From Xenorhabdus eapokensis (lineage in GTDB: Bacteria > Pseudomonadota > Gammaproteobacteria > Enterobacterales > Enterobacteriaceae), in assembly GCF_001908105.1 (NCBI RefSeq), contig NZ_MKGQ01000004.1:53709-117708 (forward strand): a stretch of 64,000 bases of DNA. Direction: 5' to 3'. Below are positions 24,145 to 34,300 of this stretch, piece by piece. The translations under genes and the position numbers were made by a program. Position 1 is the first letter of the stretch, and every line of letters begins with the position of its first letter. Under the pieces are notes generated by a model. That model was not told the DNA's origin. It did no database searches and was given only the letters and a program-made list of their open reading frames with translations.

Positions 24145-25116
24145 ATGAATTTAGAATCGATAATTAAACTCACCGCTGATGATATGGCAGCGGTTAATGA
24201 AACCATTCTTAACCAATTAAATTCTGACGTTGCGCTGATCAACCAACTTGGTTACTACATCATCAGCGGCGGTGGCAAGCGCATACGACCAATGATTGCC
24301 GTACTGGCAGGTAAAGCCCTTCGCTGCCAAGACGCAAAACATATCAAAGTTGCTGCTTTGATTGAATTTATCCACACAGCAACGCTGCTGCATGACGATG
24401 TTGTTGATGAATCTGATATGCGCCGTGGTAAAGCGACAGCCAACGCCATTTATGGTAATGCGGCCAGTGTCCTTGTGGGCGATTTTATCTATACGCGCTC
24501 ATTTCAAATGATGACCGATCTCGATTCCATGCGCGTATTAAAACTGATGTCTGACGCGACCAATGTCATTGCTGAAGGCGAGGTCATGCAGTTGATGAAC
24601 TGCAATGATCCGAATATTTCAGAAGATGACTATATGCGGGTCATTTACAGTAAAACCGCCCGCCTGTTTGAAGTTGCTGCGCACTCAGCCGCTATTCTCG
24701 CCAACGCGACTCCTGAGCAAGAAATAGCACTACGTGATTATGGCCGTTATCTAGGCACCGCATTTCAATTAATTGATGATCTGCTGGATTATGACTCAGA
24801 TAACAGTACGCTTGGGAAGAATACAGGGGATGACTTGAACGAAGGTAAACCAACATTGCCTCTTTTGCATGCCATGAACCACGGAACAGCGGAACAGTCT
24901 GCGCTGATCCGCAGTGCCATTGAACAAGGTAATGGCCGCCATTTGCTGGATACCGTCCTGGCAACAATGAAACAGTGTGGTTCACTCAAATATACCCGCC
25001 AGCGGGCAGAAGAAGAAGCTGATAAGGCCATTTCAGCATTGCAGTTACTGGAAGATTCTCCATACAAGGCGGCTCTTGAGGGATTGGCCCATGTCGCTGT
25101 ACAGCGACTTTCCTGA
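24145..25116 (+). CDS. ispB: Octaprenyl diphosphate synthase
   Basis: A 323-residue trans-prenyltransferase that makes the C40 side chain of ubiquinone and menaquinone. The first Asp-rich motif is DDVVD (84-88), and the second is DDLLDYDSD about 125 residues later. GGGKRIRP near residue 42 is the usual substrate-binding segment. It diverges from rplU. In E. coli sfsB follows directly; here two Mu-type genes are inserted between. Confidence 0.97.
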   Translation: MNLESIIKLTADDMAAVNETILNQLNSDVALINQLGYYIISGGGKRIRPMIAVLAGKALRCQDAKHIKVAALIEFIHTATLLHDDVVDESDMRRGKATANAIYGNAASVLVGDFIYTRSFQMMTDLDSMRVLKLMSDATNVIAEGEVMQLMNCNDPNISEDDYMRVIYSKTARLFEVAAHSAAILANATPEQEIALRDYGRYLGTAFQLIDDLLDYDSDNSTLGKNTGDDLNEGKPTLPLLHAMNHGTAEQSALIRSAIEQGNGRHLLDTVLATMKQCGSLKYTRQRAEEEADKAISALQLLEDSPYKAALEGLAHVAVQRLS

Positions 25117-25142
25117 ATTGAAGCAATCAGTGCCCAGATCAT

Positions 25143-25523
25143 TCAATCTAGGGCGCTGTCTTTATTATCAATATCATGAATACTGACATATTGGACAAGG
25201 CTGGCTAGCCCTTTTCTCAAAATAAATTTAACCATTCGTTCTCTTTCAGACTTACTCAACTGGTAATAAGCCTCTACCCAGATCATAAATGGATCTTGTC
25301 GCTTATTCCGATAGTATTCGACTGAATTTTCACTGACTGTCAGTACATTCACGACGTCTTCGGGCAAACTGTTGACATTATATTCGAGCGCTTTTCCCTG
25401 TACGCCACGCTTACGGCGTTGTTCCCAGCCCTCGCGTCTTGCCATCAGATTGACTCCTTGGGGAGACGATGGCAGCCCTGCGAGGCCGATGAGTTCTTTT
25501 GCAGAATACCACTCTTTTTTCAT
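25143..25523 (-). CDS. Mu-type DNA-binding domain protein (paralogue 1)
   Basis: A 126-residue protein whose first ~55 residues (MKKEWYSAKELIGL, then SPQGVN and GVQGKALEY) look like the winged-helix DNA-binding domain found in phage Mu transposase and repressor. The C-terminal half has no family I recognise but shares QDPxxIWVxA and ILRxGxxS with the adjacent paralogue at 25599-25946. A GGAG site precedes the ATG. It is too short to be a transposase. A repressor-like regulator is the likeliest role, by inference. It ends 27 bases past ispB on the opposite strand. Confidence 0.8.
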   Translation of the reverse strand: MKKEWYSAKELIGLAGLPSSPQGVNLMARREGWEQRRKRGVQGKALEYNVNSLPEDVVNVLTVSENSVEYYRNKRQDPFMIWVEAYYQLSKSERERMVKFILRKGLASLVQYVSIHDIDNKDSALD

Positions 25524-25598
25524 CTCTTTCTCCTCGCTTGATACTGGAGCAGTGACGAGAAAACCAAATTTTAAGCACCTGGCTTTTCAAAAGCTGCC

Positions 25599-25946
25599 TC
25601 AAGTAGCTATGATTTTTTCCAAAAAACTTCTTATGCCATCTCGTAATATCACTTCGGTAATGACCTCCTTCTCTTCCTCGGTGAGTAAATTAAATGCGCT
25701 TACCCAAATGGATAAAGGATCTTGTTTCTGAACCTGATATTCCGTTGGTGTTTCATGAAGCTCTAAAGCTTCTAACGTTGATGGAGGAAAACAAGAGTAA
25801 TGGTATTCAATCGCCCTTCCCTGGACACCTGACCGTTTTTGCCGCAACCACTCTTCACGTTTTGCCTTGGCATTAACTCCTTGTGGTGATCTAGGTAACT
25901 CACCTACACCGGTCAACTCCATTGCCGTATACCACTCTTTTTTCAT
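25599..25946 (-). CDS. Mu-type DNA-binding domain protein (paralogue 2)
   Basis: A 115-residue sister of the gene at 25143-25523. By eye about half of the first 54 residues are identical (MKKEWY, SPQGVN, GVQG, EY conserved), and the C-terminal IWVxAxxxL and ILRxG motifs recur. The pair is a tandem duplication, 75 bases apart, on the minus strand. Its start faces the Ner-like gene sfsB across 187 AT-rich bases, the arrangement of the Mu repressor c and ner genes. Regulatory function is inferred only. Confidence 0.8.
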   Translation of the reverse strand: MKKEWYTAMELTGVGELPRSPQGVNAKAKREEWLRQKRSGVQGRAIEYHYSCFPPSTLEALELHETPTEYQVQKQDPLSIWVSAFNLLTEEEKEVITEVILRDGIRSFLEKIIAT

Positions 25947-26133
25947 AATGTTTCTCTATTTTTGTAACCAAGTTCAAAAAAGAAGTTATTAAGAAAAAAT
26001 TAGAAACATTTTTAGAAAAAATAATGTTATTTTGTTTTCTTAATAACAGGTTCGTGTTCGTTATTAATTTCACATTAACGCTTTAGTTATACCACTAATG
26101 TGGCTTCTAATTTAATAGAAAAGGATTAAAAAA

Positions 26134-26400
26134 ATGATTTCTATGAAATCGGATTGGCATCCTGCTGATATTATTGCAGCTTTACGTAAACGTGGAACGA
26201 CGTTAGCTGCCGTTTCCCGTGCGGCGGGACTGAGTTCATCTACTTTGGCGAATACACTTTCTCGCCCGTGGCCCAAGGGAGAATGGATAATAGCGAATTA
26301 CTTAGAACTACATCCGTCTGAAATATGGCCAAGCCGTTATTTCGATCCCCACACAGGAGAACTATTAGAAAGGAAAATGAGAGAGAAAAAGAATAATTAG
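26134..26400 (+). CDS. sfsB: Ner-like HTH regulator SfsB (Nlp)
   Basis: An 88-residue helix-turn-helix protein of the phage Mu Ner family. The core motifs DWHPADIIAALRKRGTTLAAVSR, SSSTLANTLSRPWPKGE and IWPSRY match E. coli SfsB (Nlp), a regulator linked to maltose genes. In E. coli sfsB sits directly after ispB, so this is the core gene of the locus. An AAGGA site lies 8 bases before the ATG. A perfect 14-bp hairpin follows the stop. (Motif strings are split here: DWHPADIIAAL, then RKRGTTLAAVSR.). Confidence 0.88.
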   Translation: MISMKSDWHPADIIAALRKRGTTLAAVSRAAGLSSSTLANTLSRPWPKGEWIIANYLELHPSEIWPSRYFDPHTGELLERKMREKKNN

Positions 26401-26423
26401 CTATCAATATAACTATTGAAAGA

Positions 26424-26455
26424 AAAACCGCTAGTTATTCCTAACTAGCGGTTTT
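26424..26455. terminator. Bidirectional terminator between sfsB and mdh
   Basis: A perfect 14-bp stem (AAAACCGCTAGTTA 26424-26437 with its complement 26442-26455) around the 4-base loop TTCC, between convergent genes. Confidence 0.92.
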
Positions 26456-26510
26456 AGTTATTTAATATATTTAACTTAATTCGTATATTAATAAATTATT
26501 AATAAATGAA

Positions 26511-27449
26511 TTAGCCGTTAATAAACTTCTCGCCCAATTCAATATCTTTCTTCAAAACATCCAGCATGTTATCCAATGCCTTCTGTTCAAAGTCACTTAA
26601 CTTACCAATATCTAAACGTTCTTCGATACCATTTTTACCTAAGCGAACAGGCTGTGCAAAGAAACGGGCATATTTGCCATCACCTTCAACATAGCTGCAC
26701 TCAATGACATCGCCTTCACCTTGCAGGCCACGGATCAACGACAGCCCCAAACGAGCCGCTGCCTGTCCCATAGACAGTGTTGCAGAGCCGCCACCCGCTT
26801 TTGCTTCCACCACCTCAGTACCCGCGTTCTGGATCCGCTTGGTCAACGCTTCAACTTCTTCATCAGTGAAGTTAACACCAGGAATTTGCGACAACAGAGG
26901 CAGAATAGTCACACCAGAGTGCCCGCCAATCACAGGAACTTCCACTTCTTCGGCATTCTTACCTTTCAGTTCAGCAACAAAGGTGTTGGAACGGATGATA
27001 TCCAGGGTTGTGACACCAAACAGGCGGTTCTTATCGTACACCCCTTCTTTTTTCAGTACCTCAGCGGCAATCGCGACAGTAGTATTAACCGGATTGGTAA
27101 TAATGCCGATTAATGCTTTTGGACACGTTTTAGCAACCTGCTGAACCAGATTACGAATGATACCCGCATTGATATTGAACAAATCGGAACGATCCATACC
27201 CGGTTTACGTGCTACACCCGCAGAAATCAATACGACATCTGCACCGACCAGTGCAGGGGTTGCATCTTCACCAGCAAAACCAGTGACTTTGACTTCCGTT
27301 GGGATGTGGCTCAGATCGGCTGCGACACCTGGGGTCACTGGCGCAATGTCATACAAGGAAAGTTCTGAACCTGAAGGAAGTTGGGTCTTAAGTAGAAGGG
27401 CAAGTGCCTGACCAATACCACCGGCTGCACCGAGAACTGCAACTTTCAT
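26511..27449 (-). CDS. mdh: Malate dehydrogenase
   Basis: A 312-residue NAD-dependent TCA-cycle enzyme. The Rossmann motif GAAGGIGQ is at the N-terminus, the substrate loop [11 protein letters not shown] is intact, and the catalytic His is in [11 protein letters not shown]. The start at 27449 has an AAGGAG site 7 bases upstream; the in-frame ATG 36 bases further up is rejected. It diverges from argR, as in E. coli. Confidence 0.98.
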   Translation of the reverse strand: MKVAVLGAAGGIGQALALLLKTQLPSGSELSLYDIAPVTPGVAADLSHIPTEVKVTGFAGEDATPALVGADVVLISAGVARKPGMDRSDLFNINAGIIRNLVQQVAKTCPKALIGIITNPVNTTVAIAAEVLKKEGVYDKNRLFGVTTLDIIRSNTFVAELKGKNAEEVEVPVIGGHSGVTILPLLSQIPGVNFTDEEVEALTKRIQNAGTEVVEAKAGGGSATLSMGQAAARLGLSLIRGLQGEGDVIECSYVEGDGKYARFFAQPVRLGKNGIEERLDIGKLSDFEQKALDNMLDVLKKDIELGEKFING

Positions 27450-28264
<815 letters not shown>

Positions 28265-28271
28265 TTTTGCA

Positions 28272-28316
28272 GGTCTGCCGTATGCCAATCCCAACAAGAG
28301 ATGCGCACGGCAGACC
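28272..28316. terminator. Inverted repeat between argR and mpl
   Basis: GGTCTGCCGT (28272-28281) and ACGGCAGACC (28307-28316) form a perfect 10-bp stem with a 25-base loop between convergent genes. No clear T-run; a terminator role is likely but not certain. Confidence 0.55.
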
Positions 28317-28346
28317 AGGCAACAGATAAATACGCAAATTTTACCG

Positions 28347-29717
28347 TTAAACTGCGTTTGCTTTTTGGGTCAATGCGGCCAACAGTTTCTCGTAAATGCC
28401 GCCAAATCCGCCATTACTCATCAGCAGAATGTGATCACCCGGCTGCGCCGTTTCGACAATCATCTTCACCAACGTATCAATATCAGCGCTCCAGCGAGCG
28501 GGCTGAATGCACTGTTCGGCAATTTCAATCACCTGCCATAGAATATTGGTGGGCTGATAGAGAAAGACTTCATCAGCGCGTCCCAGAGAAGGCGCAATAT
28601 CATTTTTGCTCATCCCCATTTTCATGGTATTTGAACGCGGCTCCAGTACGGCAAGAATGCGAGCCATACCGCCCACTTTGCTTCTCAGCGCTTCCAATGT
28701 GGCTAAAATGGCCGTGGGATGATGGGCAAAATCATCATATACTGAGATGCCATTGATTTCACCGCGTAACTCCAGACGACGACGGGCATTAATAAATTTG
28801 CTAAGAGCCTGACAGGCATCCTCCGGTTGAACCCCCACATGATGGGCGGCCGCAATCGCGATTAAACCATTATGCATATTGTGTTCACCGACTAATGACC
28901 AATTGACCTCCCCAATCAGTTCACCCTGCCGGAATACGTGATAATTGCTGCTATCCTGACTGACTTTCTTCGCCTGCCAATGGCCACTGTCTCCGATCTG
29001 TTCCAGTTCACTCCAGCATCCCATTGCAAGCACGTGCTTCAAATTAATATCATTATCAGGAACGATAATCTTGCCCGTACTCGGCACAACCCTGACGAGG
29101 TGATGGAACTGTTTTTGAATGGCGGCCAAATTTTCAAAAATGTCGGCATGATCAAATTCAAGATTGTTCATAACCAGAGTGCGGGGGCTATAGTGGACAA
29201 ATTTCGAACGCTTATCAAAAAAGGCGCTGTCATATTCATCGGCTTCAATCACAAAAAACGGACTTTCACCCAATTGTGCTGACACTTCAAAATTCCCCGG
29301 CACACCGCCGATCAGGAATCCTGGTTGATAGCCACACGCTTCCAAAATCCAGGCCAACATTCCCGCGGTTGTTGTTTTGCCGTGGGTGCCAGCAACCGCC
29401 AATACCCAACGTTCCGGCAAGATATGATCATGCAACCACTGCGGACCCGAAGTGTAAGGAATACCTCGATCCAGCACCGCTTCCACGCAAGGATTGCCAC
29501 GTGTCATCGCATTGCCAATGATCACCACATCTGGCGCAGGATCGAGCTGTGCTGGATCGTATCCCTGAATCAGCGCAATGCCCTGTTTTTCCAGCAGGGT
29601 ACTCATTGGCGGGTATACATTGGCATCAGAGCCAGTCACTTCATGCCCTTGTGCGCGAGCAAGGATCGCCAGCCCCCCCATGAAAGTACCGCAAATGCCA
29701 AGAATATGAATACGCAT
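28347..29717 (-). CDS. mpl: UDP-N-acetylmuramate:L-alanyl-gamma-D-glutamyl-meso-diaminopimelate ligase
   Basis: A 456-residue Mur-ligase that joins recycled murein tripeptide to UDP-MurNAc. The N-terminal Rossmann segment GICGTFMGGLA, the ATP loop GTHGKT (110-115), EADEYDSAFFDKRSKF and YDDFAHHPTA are all present. It diverges from fbp, as in E. coli. Here its other neighbour is argR, marking a junction of two blocks that are far apart in E. coli. Confidence 0.97.
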   Translation of the reverse strand: MRIHILGICGTFMGGLAILARAQGHEVTGSDANVYPPMSTLLEKQGIALIQGYDPAQLDPAPDVVIIGNAMTRGNPCVEAVLDRGIPYTSGPQWLHDHILPERWVLAVAGTHGKTTTAGMLAWILEACGYQPGFLIGGVPGNFEVSAQLGESPFFVIEADEYDSAFFDKRSKFVHYSPRTLVMNNLEFDHADIFENLAAIQKQFHHLVRVVPSTGKIIVPDNDINLKHVLAMGCWSELEQIGDSGHWQAKKVSQDSSNYHVFRQGELIGEVNWSLVGEHNMHNGLIAIAAAHHVGVQPEDACQALSKFINARRRLELRGEINGISVYDDFAHHPTAILATLEALRSKVGGMARILAVLEPRSNTMKMGMSKNDIAPSLGRADEVFLYQPTNILWQVIEIAEQCIQPARWSADIDTLVKMIVETAQPGDHILLMSNGGFGGIYEKLLAALTQKANAV

Positions 29718-29839
29718 TTATTTCTACCTGATATCATGAAACGTATCACTATTCTAACCCTCAAATCAGAGATTAAAAATGCAATAGCCTATGAATCATC
29801 AGATTCTTTAGCTAAACTGCCCGCGCATAAGTGCGACAC

Positions 29840-29869
29840 ATAAGCGCAATATAGATAAGCGCAATATCT
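29840..29869. repeat. 15-base tandem repeat in the mpl-fbp spacer
   Basis: ATAAGCGCAATAT occurs at 29840-29852 and 29855-29867. Each unit is 15 bases; the copies differ only in the last two. It lies 50-80 bases before fbp. A tandem operator or a simple duplication are both possible. Confidence 0.6.
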
Positions 29870-29917
29870 ACGTGGAGCACACTTCCTAAAACCACAATCA
29901 AATTCAAGGCCTTTGTC

Positions 29918-30922
29918 ATGAAAACATTAGGCGAATTCATCGTCGAAAAACAGCAAGATTTTCCGCACGCTACAGGTGAGCTGACTGCCCTGCTGTCGGC
30001 TATCAAGTTAGGTGCCAAAATTATCCATAGGGATATCAATAAAGCCGGTCTGGTGGATATTTTAGGCACAAGTGGCGTATCGAATATTCAGGGGGAAGTT
30101 CAGATGAAACTGGACTTGTATGCCAATGAAAAACTCAAAGCCGCATTGAAAGCACGCGGCGAAGTTGCAGGCATTGCTTCTGAGGAGGAAGATGAGATCG
30201 TTATTTTTGATGGCGACCGAGCAGAAAATGCGAAGTATGTTGTTTTGATGGATCCACTGGATGGTTCTTCGAATATTGATGTAAACGTTTCCGTCGGGAC
30301 TATTTTCTCGATTTACCATCGAATTACCCCTATAGGCCAGCCTGTCACTGAAGAAGATTTCCTGCAACCGGGGAATCGGCAGGTTGCCGCCGGTTATGTG
30401 GTTTATGGTTCATCCACCATGCTGGTTTACACGACAGGCTGTGGTGTCCATACTTTTACTTATGATCCTTCCCTTGGTGTGTTCTGCCTGACCCATGAGA
30501 AAGTCCAATTCCCCCAAAAGGGCAATATGTACTCTATCAACGAAGGGAACTACATCAAATTTCCGATGGGTGTGAAAAAATACATCAAATATTGCCAAGA
30601 GCAAGATGAAGCAACCCAGCGTCCTTATACTACCCGTTATATCGGTTCTCTGGTGGCTGATTTCCACCGCAACCTGTTAAAAGGTGGGATCTATATCTAC
30701 CCAAGTACAGCAAGCCATCCGACAGGAAAACTGCGCTTACTTTATGAATGTAACCCCATCGCATTCCTGGCAGAGCAAGCGGGTGGGAAAGCCAGCGATG
30801 GTGCCAACCGTATTCTGGATATCGTGCCGAATAAACTGCACCAGCGCGTGCCTTTTTTTGTCGGGACAAAATCGATGGTAGAAAAAGCAGAAAGTTTTAT
30901 GGCGGAATTTCCTGACCAATAA
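29918..30922 (+). CDS. fbp: Fructose-1,6-bisphosphatase class I
   Basis: A 334-residue gluconeogenic phosphatase. The metal-binding signature [21 protein letters not shown] lies near residue 110-130, and the EEDE segment ([10 protein letters not shown]) and substrate site [12 protein letters not shown] are intact. AMP inhibition is typical of the family. It diverges from mpl. In E. coli the ytfQRT-yjfF sugar transporter and ppa follow; here an adhesin and a toxin-antitoxin pair take that place. Confidence 0.97.
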   Translation: MKTLGEFIVEKQQDFPHATGELTALLSAIKLGAKIIHRDINKAGLVDILGTSGVSNIQGEVQMKLDLYANEKLKAALKARGEVAGIASEEEDEIVIFDGDRAENAKYVVLMDPLDGSSNIDVNVSVGTIFSIYHRITPIGQPVTEEDFLQPGNRQVAAGYVVYGSSTMLVYTTGCGVHTFTYDPSLGVFCLTHEKVQFPQKGNMYSINEGNYIKFPMGVKKYIKYCQEQDEATQRPYTTRYIGSLVADFHRNLLKGGIYIYPSTASHPTGKLRLLYECNPIAFLAEQAGGKASDGANRILDIVPNKLHQRVPFFVGTKSMVEKAESFMAEFPDQ

Positions 30923-30958
30923 GGTTTTTTATTATGTCATGGATTCAATCATAATATA

Positions 30959-30985
30959 AAGGGGTGGATTACCACCTCTTGTTTT
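30959..30985 (+). terminator. fbp terminator
   Basis: GGGGTGG (30961-30967) pairs with CCACCTC, including one G-U, around ATTA, then TTGTTTT. Confidence 0.75.
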
Positions 30986-31333
30986 ATCTGTATTTTTCAA
31001 ATGTATGCGTTTTTCCTATTTCTGCTTCCTGCCCCTAAAACGTTTTAATGATATATATCCATTGATGCTCCCTATTATTACTGAAAAAACACATTTCTTT
31101 CATGAAAATGAAATTAAAATCACGGTAAAAATAAAGCAATGACTTTTTTCTATCGATTAATAATTATTTTTCATTACGCATAACAAGGAAATTTTTCCTA
31201 ATGTATGTAGGTATGGGAAATATTATCTTTTTTATATTAATGAGATAGCTATACCCAATAGTCTAAAATTTTTAACATCAAAGGTGTAACGCTAAAGCGC
31301 TGGCGACAGCCCATATTTTATGAGGATTCATAT
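30986..31333. other. AT-rich regulatory spacer upstream of the adhesin gene
   Basis: About 350 bases without a gene, clearly AT-richer than the flanking core genes. It contains two perfect palindromes: TAAAACGTTTTA (31036-31047), which has the AACGTT centre common to LacI/GalR-type operators, and TTTCATGAAA (31098-31107). I see no convincing -35/-10 pair. A GAGGA ribosome-binding site (31322-31326) ends it. H-NS-type silencing of the region is plausible but untested. Confidence 0.5.
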
Positions 31334-34300
31334 ATGGACTCGTATATTAATCATAAGGTTTTCCGGCTTTCTATTCTCATGTATTCGCTTTTTTTACCCT
31401 TTACGCCTACGAGTGCGCTTTCAGCAGGGGAAAAAGTGCAGGAGAATAGAATAGGAGACAGGGCATTTTTACAACCATCGGCAAATGAAAATCACGTTAA
31501 TCTGGCACAGAATAAGCAAGCTGCTGCCGATAATGAAGTGAATGTCATCGCCCAAAATATTCATCGGGTAAGTAATATTTTATCTTCTTCCCCATCGCAA
31601 TTAACTGAGCAGGCGAAATCCTACGCGTTGGGAAAAGTCAATGGTGCGATATCCTCGGAAACACAAAAATGGTTGTCCAGATTTGGTACAGCCAACATTA
31701 ATTTTACCCTCGATAAAAAAGGCAAACTGGATAGCAGTTCCTTAGACCTGCTGTTACCGCTCTATGACAATAAAGCGGATTGGCTCGTTTTCTCCCAGTT
31801 AGGTTATCGACGTCACGATAGCCGTAATATCCTAAACCTGGGTCTTGGTGGACGTTATTTCACACCCAATTGGATGTATGGTTTAAATACCTTCTTTGAC
31901 AATGATTTCACCGGACAAAATAAACGGATGGGTTTTGGCGGAGAAATCTGGACGGATTACGCCAAATTCTCGGCCAATACTTATTGGCGCATAAGCAAAT
32001 GGCGCCAATCACCAAAAGAGCTGGATTATGATGAAAGACCGGCCAATGGCTTCGATATTAATGGGATCTTTTTCTTACCGGCTTATCCAAGCCTTGGGGG
32101 TAAACTGAGTTATGAACAGTACTTTGGCGATAATGTCGCTCTGTTTAATCGGGATACCAAGCAAAAAAATCCAACCCTTGCCCGGATTGGTCTGAATTAT
32201 ACCCCAATCCCATTGATGACGATGGGCGTAGATTACAAACTCGGAAATAGTGGGCACAGTGAAACGCTCTTTTTGGCAAATCTGAATTATCGTTTCGGTA
32301 TGCCTTTTGAAAATCAGATTTCACCCAGTAGTGTTGATGATGTACGCACATTGTCTGGCAGCCGTTATGACCTCGTGGAAAGAAATAACCATATCGTACT
32401 GGATTACAAGAAAAAACCTGAATTCAACCTTACCCTGCCAAATATACTTAGCGGATATAGTTCCCAACATATTCAAATCACTCCGAATATGACCGCTGAA
32501 CACAAGTTGAAGAAGCTATCATGGCAGGCTAATGAAGCATTCCGTAAAAACGGGGGAGCTATCATACCTCATGGCAAATCGGTTGAACTGGATCTGCCGA
32601 AATATTCTGCCAAAGGGGTAAACAGCTACGTCCTGTCTGCGATTGCTGATGTCGATGGCAGCAATAAGCCGAAGACAACGCAAATGAATGTAATGGTGGA
32701 ACCTTTTGCCATTAAAGAGCAAAGCATCAAGCCAAGCAGTCAAGGCCCTGCGATTTCCAATGGTAAACCGGCTTACGATCTGGCTGCTACCATTACCTAT
32801 GGCAATAAAAATAACCTGCCGATTAAAAACAAGGCGATACCCAACGTTAAATGGAGCATCGAACCGCCAGATGAACATGCCACATTGCACTGGAACGAAG
32901 CTGGCATGACCGATGATAACGGTCAGTTAACGGCAACATTGAGCAGTACTCAACCGCTTAAACCCAATACCAAGATTTATCTGACAATGGATGATCAACC
33001 TAAACTGGAAATAAAAGGCGATAAGCCACTGACTTTCATCCCGCTTTCTGATGCGCTTCAAGCCAAGGACTTCGTATTTGACAACAAAGCGCCTTATGAA
33101 GCAACGGAACAAAACCCAATTATAGTGACGGCGACCGTGTTCGATACCGATGGCAACCCCATCAAGAAAAAAATGGATATGAATTTACAATGGAGCACAG
33201 AACCTTCTGACCTGTCAGGATTATCAGTTACACCTGAAAAGGGCTATGAAAACGGCTCGGATGAGGATGGTAAGATCAAAGCAATTGTGACCAGTACCCG
33301 AGCGGTGAAAGGTGCTAAAGTCGGTGTGTTGATCAATGGGAAACACCAAAGTTTTTCTGAGCCATTCGATTTTATCACGCCAGAAAATCTGAAGATTAAA
33401 TTGGGCGATATTTCCGCAACCATATCCACTCAAGGGGCAGTAAAAGCGGACGGGAAAGAGTACTATACCTTTAAAGTGCCAATTCTCGACGAGAACGGTA
33501 ACCCTCTAAAGAATCAGTCTATTGGTAATCAATTTAAAACTGAACTAGCCATGCAAGGTTCGGCCAAACCCGCACCACAAGAAGTTAAACTTGAGATACC
33601 GGCCAACCCGACAACCGATGCCGAGGGTAATCTGGCTCTCAATATGACCAGTTCAGTCGGTGTAACTAACGTTTATTTTACGATATATCCTGATTCATCC
33701 GGTACAGATACTGCCGAAGGCAAGGCCTCTGAAGCTGTCATTTTCGAGCCATTTCCAGAACTCACGGGAATTATAATATTTGGGAGATCGGCGGGAATGC
33801 AGAAATATATTCCTCCACAGGGAAGGCTCTATAACGTGCATAAAGATATAAGAGTTAACCTGTCGAGAGATGGAAAAACAGGCATATTGCAGGAATCTCC
33901 GTCCCTGAAACTTTTAAGTGTCAAATCTAGCAATCTCAAGTTGGTGACAGCAGATCTGTCTTATGGGTATATAAAATTCCATCCTAGTGGCTTCAGCACG
34001 GAACCATGGCCAGTCACAGTGACTATCACTGTAGTCGATGAGGAAACCCAAATAACGCATAGTTATTACCATACTTTCAACCCCAGAAGGTTTATAGCTC
34101 TCCTTGAAGAACCGATGGTGAGTTTATCTAATCTGAAGGATGGCTGTGGTTATGACACAAATGATGTTGAGCGACCTTACTGGTGGACTGATGGCAGCAG
34201 CAATAAATCTCCTAATTTCGGTTTAACGCCATTCGATACTCCTCCATCTAACGCAACCGCGCTTGATATAGGAATAGATCCTTACAATAACCAGTCTTCA

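Noticed and set aside
25143..26400. Integrated Mu-like prophage
   Set aside because: Only small regulator genes are present. No transposase, MuB, head, tail or end repeats are visible.
29325..29843. 172-codon plus-strand frame antisense to mpl
   Set aside because: It is entirely complementary to conserved mpl coding sequence except at its tail; no start signals.
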